Source: an uncultured Lachnospiraceae bacterium (GTDB lineage Bacteria; Bacillota; Clostridia; Lachnospirales; Lachnospiraceae). Taken from it: DNA of 37,817 bases. The notes under the pieces were generated by a model. It worked only from the letters and a program-made list of their open reading frames with translations, was not told the DNA's origin and ran no database searches. The DNA lies in contig CAMNMC010000028.1 of the NCBI GenBank assembly GCA_946544235.1, positions 1-37,817 of the forward strand, in the 5' to 3' direction. Position 1 is the stretch's first letter, and every line of letters starts with the position of its first letter. Positions 26,474-33,445 of this stretch are shown here, piece by piece. The translations under genes were made by a program, and so were the position numbers.

Positions 26474-26665
26474 GATTCTCGTACAGATATGTCTCTGAAG
26501 GCGTATTTTGCTACAACTAAGTAGTAATATGCGTAGCATATTGCTATCATGAACGTAGTGAATGACACGGTACGCGAAGCGGACCATATGCATCACGTAG
26601 TGATGCATACATAATTCTGCTTGCAGAATTATGGTGCAAAGAAGAGATATATCTGGACGAGAATC
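26474..26665. mobile_element. Multi-hairpin palindromic element downstream of queA
   Basis: Outer arms 26474-26496 and 26643-26665 are complementary at 21 of 23 positions. Inside lie five consecutive small hairpins with 2-3-nt loops: 26523-26545 (AGTAATATGC-GTA-), 26547-26565 (TCATGAAC-GTA-), 26569-26585 (GGTACGC-GAA-), 26588-26608 (ATGCATCAC-GTA-, perfect) and 26611-26632 (ATAATTCTGC-TT-, perfect). No ORF and no T-run, so not a simple terminator. Function unknown; MITE, repetitive palindrome or structured RNA are options. Confidence 0.75.
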
Positions 26666-26692
26666 ATATAAAAGATATAACGGAGCGTAACT

Positions 26693-28609
26693 ATGAAGGG
26701 TCTGAAGGAAACGTACATCTTGATAAAGTTCAACGCATTATCGATCTTTATCTATGAGCTGATAATGAGAGTGCTCTCATATTCAGTTCTGCTTCCTGCG
26801 CTGTATACTCTCGTTAATTTCTCCGTAAAGCTCTCCGGAGTAAAATATCTCTACAAAAAAAATATTGCAAAATTCTTTCACAGCCCCACAACCTATATTT
26901 TCTTCGGGTTAATTATCCTGATCTATGCCTTCGCGATAATCATGAATGTATTTGGTGTTATCATCGCGATAGATGCATCTAAAAGAAAAGAAAAAATAGG
27001 ATTCGTGGAGCTTTTTTTCAGGAGCTTTTTCAGGGCAACCGCTCTTTTCAGACCGAGAAATTTCATGATACTCATAGTGGCTATGTTTCTCCTTCCGCTG
27101 AGCAGTATTGCATTAACATCACTTTCTCTGCTTAATATCCATGTGCCCAGCTATATAGTCTGGTTTTTCTCAAAAAAGAAGACTCTGATAAACATGATTT
27201 CCATAATCTATGCGGTGCTCAGCCTGCTTTCATTCGGTATGATATATTCTCTTCATATTTACGTGCTCGGAAAGAAGAGATTCAGAAAGGCGGTCAAAGA
27301 CAGTATAAACCTGATAAAGGTTGGCGGACTGCGTAAGGTTGCGGGTATATTTATCTTCAATATTCTTGTTGTAACTATGATATTTTTCCTCAGCGGTTCG
27401 CTTTCTGAACTAATCTACCGGCTGCTCAGAGTGGTAAATAAGAAGGGATCGGTGAATTATTTCATTTACAAGGCAACCGTGAATGTAAATACCTTTCTCT
27501 ATATTCCGATGGCGGTCTTTGTCTTCCCGATGCTTTTCGGTTATATCAGTGCAAAATATTATCAGGTGAGAGAGGAGCATCCGGAGGTTCTTACCGAGCC
27601 GGAGAGGAAAACAAGAATTCAGCATAAGCTCAGTAAGCATGATGAAAAGTGGCGCGCGAGAAAAAAGAAGAGAACTGACAAGAGACATCAGAATAGTATC
27701 AAATATCAGATAAAGGATGATCCTGTTAAGAAGAAAATGTACGACAGAGCAGTATTTATCATGATACTCCTGATCTTTGTCGTGCTTGATTCAGCATATT
27801 ATGTACTTGTGAAGGTAAATATAGTTTCACTTAATGCAGCTCATCTTCAGAAGACTGTTGTCACGGCTCACAGGGGAGACTCCAAACACGCGCCGGAGAA
27901 CACACTTGCGGCTTTCGAGGCTGCAATAGATAACGGAGCCGATGTGATTGAGCTCGATGTTCGTGAGACTAAGGATGGAGTCATAATAGTAACTCACGAT
28001 AAGAATCTGAAGAGGACAACAGGAATAGATGCCTACGTTGAGGATCTGACCTTTGGTGAGATCAGACAGTTTGATGCAGGCAGCTGGTTCTCTGAGGAGT
28101 TTAAGGGAGAACAGATACCGACACTCAGGGAGGCTATAGAACTTGTCGATGGCAGGGCAAAGCTGAATATCGAGCTTAAGCCTGATGTTCTTAATCAGCA
28201 TCTCGAAGAGAGTGTGGTGGAGCTGATCGAAGAATATGATCTCTACAAAAGCTGTGTTGTCACCTCTCTAAAGTATAATTCGATAAAGAAGATCAAGGAG
28301 CTTGATGACCGTATTGAAACAGTTTATGTAATGTCCGCAGCGGGCGGCAACTATTTTGATCTGAAATACGCCGATGCTTTCAGTATTAATTATAAATTCA
28401 TTGATGATCAGGTTATGAGAAACTGCAACAAACGTGGTAAGGATGTATATGCATGGACCATTAATGATGCAGAAAGTCTCGAAAGTGTAATGATGGTTGG
28501 CGTCGATAATGTTATCACCGATGATCCGGGATTTGTGAAGGATTCCATGTATGAAAGCTATAACGACGGGCTGTTTTCATATCTTCTGACACGACTGGCA
28601 TTCAAATGA
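26693..28609 (+). CDS. Glycerophosphodiester phosphodiesterase with N-terminal membrane domain
   Basis: A 638-aa protein. Residues 1-370 hold about seven hydrophobic helices matching the 'glycerophosphoryl diester phosphodiesterase membrane domain' layout, with a basic loop (HDEKWRARKKKRTDKRH) before the last helix at about 358-378. The catalytic TIM-barrel follows at about 389-630: TAHRGDSKHAPENTLAAF (catalytic His, Arg, Glu), ADVIELDVRETKDGVIIVTHD (metal Glu/Asp and catalytic His), LNIELKP and YAWTIND. By family it hydrolyses glycerophosphodiesters or lipoteichoic-acid-type polymers; the membrane domain places it at the outer face. CGGAG 7 nt upstream of the ATG. Confidence 0.93.
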   Translation: MKGLKETYILIKFNALSIFIYELIMRVLSYSVLLPALYTLVNFSVKLSGVKYLYKKNIAKFFHSPTTYIFFGLIILIYAFAIIMNVFGVIIAIDASKRKEKIGFVELFFRSFFRATALFRPRNFMILIVAMFLLPLSSIALTSLSLLNIHVPSYIVWFFSKKKTLINMISIIYAVLSLLSFGMIYSLHIYVLGKKRFRKAVKDSINLIKVGGLRKVAGIFIFNILVVTMIFFLSGSLSELIYRLLRVVNKKGSVNYFIYKATVNVNTFLYIPMAVFVFPMLFGYISAKYYQVREEHPEVLTEPERKTRIQHKLSKHDEKWRARKKKRTDKRHQNSIKYQIKDDPVKKKMYDRAVFIMILLIFVVLDSAYYVLVKVNIVSLNAAHLQKTVVTAHRGDSKHAPENTLAAFEAAIDNGADVIELDVRETKDGVIIVTHDKNLKRTTGIDAYVEDLTFGEIRQFDAGSWFSEEFKGEQIPTLREAIELVDGRAKLNIELKPDVLNQHLEESVVELIEEYDLYKSCVVTSLKYNSIKKIKELDDRIETVYVMSAAGGNYFDLKYADAFSINYKFIDDQVMRNCNKRGKDVYAWTINDAESLESVMMVGVDNVITDDPGFVKDSMYESYNDGLFSYLLTRLAFK

Positions 28610-28929
28610 TCAAATTTATCAATGAGTGATTGAATAAATAAATGTGTGAATGAGTTGATGAATTAACAATTGAATAAATGCTTGAATGTGTTAATTAATA
28701 ACTAAAACGAATGATTGACTGATACATGGTGGTTCACAATTATGCAGGGTACAGTAACCGGCATGAACCGCATGATTGTTTTTGTCATGTCTATATGTTA
28801 TTATAATGATGATCGGATGTTATGTGATCAATAACCTTGAAATGATAAATAAAAGTGCAGTCTGTACTTGCAGTATACATAATATAGTTAACATAATTCA
28901 ATATTTAAAAAGAAATAGTGTGCAAATAT
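28610..28929. other. Gene-free region with TGAATGAA-like degenerate repeats
   Basis: 28610-28700 is low-complexity (TGAATGAN, TTGAATAAA units) with stops in every + frame. 28730-28770 holds an inverted GGTTCA/TGAACC pair. A TATAAT at 28802-28807 has no well-spaced -35. No promoter for the following lipoprotein gene could be assigned with confidence. Confidence 0.6.
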
Positions 28930-30294
28930 ATGGAGTTTCATCACAATCTGTTTAAGAAAAGTAAAAAATATTTTTTCAGAAAGATAACCACCGGATGCAT
29001 CATGGCCGGTCTTATTGTTATGTCTTTCTCCGGATGTTTCGGGAGTACAGATAAGAAAGATGAAAAAACAGAGGCTTCATCAAGTACAGAGGCGGAGAGT
29101 CTGACCGAAAGCAGTGAGAAGCAGACGCCTGACAGTTCGGTTTTATCAGATAAGGATGTCGGCGTAACAATAGACAGCGATGGATTCACGATACTTGATG
29201 ACTATGTCAGGGTTCTTGATGATGGTGTTAATATCAGAATGAAGCCATCTACGGAGGCTGATATTTATGTTGTCCTTGCGAAGGGTGTCGATCTTCACAG
29301 AACCGGAGAGAAGGACGGCTGGTCGAGAGTTAAGATGAACGGCAGCAGCTTCTATGTTTCTTCTAATTTTGTTGAGAAAACAGACATAGAATGGAAGCAG
29401 AATGAGAAGCAGAACGAGAAGGCTCATATTGTTTATATAGATCCTGCTAAGCAGATAACTGCTGACAGCGAGAAGGAGCAGATAGGACCGGATTCAACTG
29501 TTACAAAGGCGAGGATGTCTCCGGCAAATATAGGTGTAAATACAGGTAATTTTGAGTATGATATAACTCTTACGCTTGCAAGAAAGCTTAAGGCAATACT
29601 TGAAACAAGAGGATATACGGTTGTTATGTCGAGAGACTCATCAAGTATTACCATGAGCAACAGAGAGAGGGCGATACTTGCCAATACTTCCTCTGCGGAA
29701 GTTTACATAAAACTTCAGGCGGGTTCGGCATCTCCTGATGTTAAGGGAATATTGGGTTTTGTCATTACTCAGGATAATCCATATAACAGTGATGATTACA
29801 ATAAAAGCTATGATCTGTGTGATTCGCTGATCGGTGCGGCAGTTAAGGAAACCGGTGCGAAGAAAAAGGGAATAGTAAAAACCGATAAGCTGACTGTTCT
29901 GAATTACTGCAATATGCCGTCAACGGTTATTAATGTAGGCTTTCTTTCAAATTCCGAGGATGATACCAATCTTTCCAATGATGAATATATGGATAAAATG
30001 GCTGAGGGAATAGCCAATGGTATCGATGAGTATTTCGGACACGACAGTTCTATGCGGCAGGATGCCGGCAGCGACAGCAATTCTCAGGACGCGGGCAGTG
30101 ATGATTCACAGAATTCCGGCGATGATGATTCACAGAATTCCGACGGTGATGGTAATTCTCTGGATACAAGTAGTGACAGCGATTCTCAGAATGTCAGTGG
30201 TGATGATGAAGCTCAGGACAGCAGTGATGATGGCGATTCACAGTATAGCGGCAGTGATGAAGGCGATATGACAGACGCTCAGGATGAGCAGTAA
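28930..30294 (+). CDS. Lipoprotein with SH3b domain and degenerate amidase_3 domain (probable pseudo-amidase)
   Basis: A 454-aa protein from the ATG at 28930; a GTG at 28918 is possible and neither has a good ribosome site. Signal peptide with lipobox VMSFSGC. SH3b domain at about 88-155 (VNIRMKPSTEADIYVVLAKG). An amidase_3 (zinc N-acetylmuramoyl-L-alanine amidase) fold at about 165-370 is recognisable by IGPDSTVTKARMSP, FEYDITLTLARKLKAILETR, SNRERAILAN and VINVGFLSN. The expected DPGH reads DPAK, the expected SIHAN-type His is Gln (YIKLQAG), and the final catalytic Glu (E.GFLSN) is Asn; only the Glu in FEYD remains. The C-terminal tail is Ser/Asp/Asn-rich. Probably binds but does not cut the wall. 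Confidence 0.88.
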   Translation: MEFHHNLFKKSKKYFFRKITTGCIMAGLIVMSFSGCFGSTDKKDEKTEASSSTEAESLTESSEKQTPDSSVLSDKDVGVTIDSDGFTILDDYVRVLDDGVNIRMKPSTEADIYVVLAKGVDLHRTGEKDGWSRVKMNGSSFYVSSNFVEKTDIEWKQNEKQNEKAHIVYIDPAKQITADSEKEQIGPDSTVTKARMSPANIGVNTGNFEYDITLTLARKLKAILETRGYTVVMSRDSSSITMSNRERAILANTSSAEVYIKLQAGSASPDVKGILGFVITQDNPYNSDDYNKSYDLCDSLIGAAVKETGAKKKGIVKTDKLTVLNYCNMPSTVINVGFLSNSEDDTNLSNDEYMDKMAEGIANGIDEYFGHDSSMRQDAGSDSNSQDAGSDDSQNSGDDDSQNSDGDGNSLDTSSDSDSQNVSGDDEAQDSSDDGDSQYSGSDEGDMTDAQDEQ

Positions 30295-30337
30295 GGATAA
30301 AGCAACGGAGAAACGGGTGATAGATATGGGGAACAGC

Positions 30338-31327
30338 ATGGATGATTATGTGATCATAACGGATGCGGCAGCAGATATTCCGTATGATATAGTAGAAAAA
30401 GGCTTTGGGGTTACGGTAATCCCGATTAAGATAAAAATGAAGGGAGATACCTTCGAGCATTTTCCGGATTTCAGGAATATGTCTTCAACAGATTTTTACC
30501 CTATGATCAGGATGGGGGCGCTGCCTTCAACAATTCCAATCAGCAGAGAAACCTATATGGAGGTTTTTGAAGAAAAGCTGAAAGCCGGGAAAGATATTAT
30601 TTACATCGGAATCGCAGAAGGTTTATCGGATAGTCTGCAGACGGCTGCGGATGTATCAGAGGAGCTGAAGACTAAATATCCTTCGCAAAGGATAAGCATC
30701 ATAGACAGTAAAAATGCTTCAACCGGACTGGGACTTCTTGTTATAGAAGCAATCAGGCTGAAGGAGAGTACTGTTTCTTATGATGAGGCTGTAAATATTC
30801 TTCAGGAAAAAAGAGACAAGGTAAGAAATTATTTCTTTGTAGATGATATATGTCATCTGAAGAGGAGCGGAAAGATAGCAAGAACCGAGCAGTCTGCCGC
30901 AGCGGCTCTTAAGATCAGAACGGTTTTTAAGGTTGATACTTCAGGGAAGCTTGCAATAACGACCAAAGTCAGGGGAAATCCAAATGCACTGGATTATCTC
31001 TCAAAAAAGGTCTGTGAGGAGGCAGATCCTGAAAGCGTGATAAATATTGCTTCTGCAGCAGGAAAGGACAGGGTAGATAAGCTGAAGAAACTCCTGATCG
31101 AAAAGCTTTCTTCGGAAGCAGCGGCTGATGACAGTGGTACAGCCCATGTAGTGAGTATTTCTGACAGGATCGATCAGAAACTTGAATTTCTTGATATCAG
31201 GACTGATGGCAGTATTGACAGTGTTTCAGACAGTGTTGAGCAGAGACTTAAGGTTTCTGATATGAGCCTTATAGGAGGGACACATTCCGGTCCCGGAACA
31301 GTGGCAGTTGCATTTTATGCCAGGTAA
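30338..31327 (+). CDS. DegV-family fatty-acid-binding protein
   Basis: 329 aa from the ATG at 30338 (GGGGA 5 nt upstream; product starts MDDYVIITDAAADIPYD, as DegV proteins do). Longer in-frame starts exist: 30284 (overlaps the upstream stop by 11 bp), GTG 30317 and ATG 30326. Family features are ITDAAADIP, PSTIPIS, YIGIAEGLSDSLQTA, IIDSKNASTGLG and a C-terminal GTHSGPGTVAVAF. DegV proteins bind fatty acids in Firmicutes and serve as FakB-type partners of fatty acid kinase; no FakA is nearby. It follows the pseudo-amidase gene closely and may be co-transcribed. Ends before a terminator. Confidence 0.92.
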   Translation: MDDYVIITDAAADIPYDIVEKGFGVTVIPIKIKMKGDTFEHFPDFRNMSSTDFYPMIRMGALPSTIPISRETYMEVFEEKLKAGKDIIYIGIAEGLSDSLQTAADVSEELKTKYPSQRISIIDSKNASTGLGLLVIEAIRLKESTVSYDEAVNILQEKRDKVRNYFFVDDICHLKRSGKIARTEQSAAAALKIRTVFKVDTSGKLAITTKVRGNPNALDYLSKKVCEEADPESVINIASAAGKDRVDKLKKLLIEKLSSEAAADDSGTAHVVSISDRIDQKLEFLDIRTDGSIDSVSDSVEQRLKVSDMSLIGGTHSGPGTVAVAFYAR

Positions 31328-31348
31328 TATATATATTTTAAAGAGCAG

Positions 31349-31394
31349 AATCACCAAAGAAAGATACTATATTTGGTGGTTTTGTTCTTTTTTT
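31349..31394 (+). terminator. Rho-independent terminator after the DegV-family gene
   Basis: AATCACCAAA (31349-31358) pairs with TTTGGTGGTT (31372-31381), then TTGTTCTTTTTTT. Confidence 0.88.
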
Positions 31395-31413
31395 AGTACA
31401 ATTTGTAAAGAAC

Positions 31414-31442
31414 TTGACAGAATTATGACATGGTGCTAATAT
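31414..31442 (+). promoter_or_regulatory. Sigma-A promoter of the SleB-type hydrolase gene
   Basis: TTGACA (31414-31419), 17-bp spacer, TAATAT (31437-31442). Leader of about 55 nt before the ATG at 31503. Confidence 0.85.
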
Positions 31443-31502
31443 CATTTGTAACAGAAATGTAACAAATTAACATAAAATGCAATTATTATGTAAACAATAG
31501 CT

Positions 31503-32915
31503 ATGAGCAGAAGAAATAAATTAAAATTAGAAAGATTAAAACTGAATCTTAGAAAAAATGTTTTCAGCATGAGATTTCCTGTAAGGAATCTTCTTGTACT
31601 GATGGTAAGCTTTGCAGTTATATTTATGACTGTTATTGCTGTGGGTTCTCTTCGAAACACCAAAAGTGGTGACAGAAAGGGAACTGATGCTGCAACTCTC
31701 GGCGCCGCAGGTGTTTTGGCAACAGAGTCAGCAGAGGCAGACAGCAAAGCCGATTCGACAGAAGAGGCAGATAAAGCTGCTTCACAGATCAGTACGGAAG
31801 CTGCAAAGATCGATACTGCCAAGGCTGACAAAGCTGCAAGCATCAATAAATCGGCAGTTGCCGTAACAACAGTGGCTGAGTCAAAGTATGATATGACAGG
31901 AAAGTTTATCGTAACTGAGGATCTTCTCAATGTCAGACGTGAGGCAGATGAAGATGCAGATGTACTGGGACTTCTTGCCAAGGGAAATATCGGAGAGATA
32001 GTTAAGACAGAGGGTATCTGGACCGAGGTTAAAACTGATACTGTATCAGGATATGTTAAATCGGAGTTTATCCTTACAGGTGATGCAGCATCTGAACTTG
32101 CTGAAAAGTTTGATAAGCATCCTGAGCTTCTTGCATCAGCAGGAAATACAGATAATTCTGATGATGCTGATACTGCTGACGAAAATGATTCGTCAGAGGA
32201 TGTTTCAGGTGATGATACAACAGAAGAAACATCAGATGAAACATCAGATGATCAGAGTGGGGACTATTCAGAAGATGATGATCAGGATGATTATTCCGAC
32301 GATGATCAGGATGATACAGAGGAAATAACCGAAGCGGAGACAGAGGAGCCTACAGAAGAGCCTACCGAGGAAGAAACCGAGGAGCCTACAGAGGTTGAAA
32401 CGACTGAAGAAGTTACAACAGAAGAGATTACAACCGAAGAAGTAACAACCGAAGAAATCACAACCGAAGAGGTTACAACAGAAGAGGTTACAACTGAGGA
32501 AGTTACCACTGAGCATGAACCTTCTACCGATGATCTCAGTATACATGGAGCAGGCGGATTCTCAGCAGATGATGTAAGACTTCTTGCAGCCATCGTTTAT
32601 GCAGAGTCAGGCTCTGAGCCTTACGAAGGTCAGGTGGCAGTTGCAAACGTTGTTCTTAACAGACTTTATACAGGAAGATGGGGCGGAACACTTTCAGATG
32701 TTATCTATGCGCCTTATCAGTTCACAGCAACAGATACATGGGCATTTTCTGATGCATATAATAATGGGGCGCCTGAAACTACTATGAGTGCTGTTTACGA
32801 TGCGCTTAACGGTTATAATAATATCGGCGGATACCTCAGCTTCAGACCAACCTGGTATCTTGATCCATCATCACTTGATGATTGTACAGTAATAGGAAAT
32901 CATTGTTTCTTCTAA
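31503..32915 (+). CDS. Membrane-anchored cell-wall hydrolase: SH3b plus SleB-type hydrolase domain
   Basis: A 470-aa exported protein. Basic N-terminus, then one helix at about 28-48 (LLVLMVSFAVIFMTVIAVGS) and an Ala/Lys/Asp linker. SH3b domain at about 137-200 (LLNVRREADEDADVLGLLAKG). A disordered acidic stretch (about 210-340) ends in TTEEV/TTEEI repeats. The hydrolase_2/SleB-like domain is at about 353-470: LLAAIVYAESGSEPYEGQVAVANVVLNR with the probable catalytic Glu in YAESG, then YQFTA and a GNHCFF end. SleB relatives are lytic transglycosylases of cortex or wall peptidoglycan. No strong ribosome site. Between its own promoter and terminator, hence monocistronic. Confidence 0.92.
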   Translation: MSRRNKLKLERLKLNLRKNVFSMRFPVRNLLVLMVSFAVIFMTVIAVGSLRNTKSGDRKGTDAATLGAAGVLATESAEADSKADSTEEADKAASQISTEAAKIDTAKADKAASINKSAVAVTTVAESKYDMTGKFIVTEDLLNVRREADEDADVLGLLAKGNIGEIVKTEGIWTEVKTDTVSGYVKSEFILTGDAASELAEKFDKHPELLASAGNTDNSDDADTADENDSSEDVSGDDTTEETSDETSDDQSGDYSEDDDQDDYSDDDQDDTEEITEAETEEPTEEPTEEETEEPTEVETTEEVTTEEITTEEVTTEEITTEEVTTEEVTTEEVTTEHEPSTDDLSIHGAGGFSADDVRLLAAIVYAESGSEPYEGQVAVANVVLNRLYTGRWGGTLSDVIYAPYQFTATDTWAFSDAYNNGAPETTMSAVYDALNGYNNIGGYLSFRPTWYLDPSSLDDCTVIGNHCFF

Positions 32916-32940
32916 ATGGAACTTTTTAACTGACTACACA

Positions 32941-32988
32941 AGAATGGTTTCGGTGTCATTAATTGGCATCCGAAACCATTCTTTTTTT
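32941..32988 (+). terminator. Rho-independent terminator after the SleB-type hydrolase gene
   Basis: A perfect 13-bp stem AGAATGGTTTCGG / CCGAAACCATTCT (32941-32953 with 32970-32982) followed by seven T. Confidence 0.95.
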
Positions 32989-32998
32989 ATGTGGTTCA

Positions 32999-33007
32999 TG
33001 ATATAAT
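32999..33007 (+). promoter_or_regulatory. Possible extended -10 promoter
   Basis: TGATATAAT (32999-33007) is an extended -10 (TGnTATAAT). No good -35 is seen; it follows directly on the terminator. Confidence 0.45.
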
Positions 33008-33077
33008 AAAAATGATATGGAGATCTGTCAGAGGTTAATGTTATGTCACAGCTGTGATAATAGTATGAATCGTATAA

Positions 33078-33398
33078 ATGATTCAGAAAGGCTATGCGGA
33101 TACCGGAATGACCGGATATCTAATCACACAGAATGCACGTCTCATCGGCTGCAGTTATTTTAATAATTACACCTACCTAATGGATGACGTGACGGTGCTT
33201 GATCACAGGAGCGGAAGCCTGCTGGTTTCGAACGGGCTTTTCCGTAAGACCAGTCCTCATGCTACGCTGTATAAGGAAAGCAGGGAAAATGTCATCTGGA
33301 GGGACAATATACTGGATGGCGAATTTGATGACGGAACGTTCTGGATTATAACAGCAGAATCTGCAGGGAAAAGTATTATAAGAGTCAGAGTGACCTGA
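33078..33398 (+). CDS. Small hypothetical protein, 106 aa, start uncertain
   Basis: Not recognised. The frame runs without internal stops and has codon use like neighbours (product contains CSYFNNYTYLMDD, SGSLLVSNGLF and FWIITAESAGKSIIRVRV), suggesting a small beta-rich domain with an aromatic core. No Shine-Dalgarno sequence precedes the ATG at 33078; ATG 33108 is an alternative. An overlapping 41-codon frame (33038-33163) may indicate a leader peptide or a frameshifted, decaying gene. It ends 47 bp before the GTPase-NYN gene and may be co-transcribed with it. Confidence 0.5.
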   Translation: MIQKGYADTGMTGYLITQNARLIGCSYFNNYTYLMDDVTVLDHRSGSLLVSNGLFRKTSPHATLYKESRENVIWRDNILDGEFDDGTFWIITAESAGKSIIRVRVT

Positions 33399-33445
33399 AT
33401 AATAAAAAAGACAGCGGATTCATATTATTGATCAGAGGTTTATAA

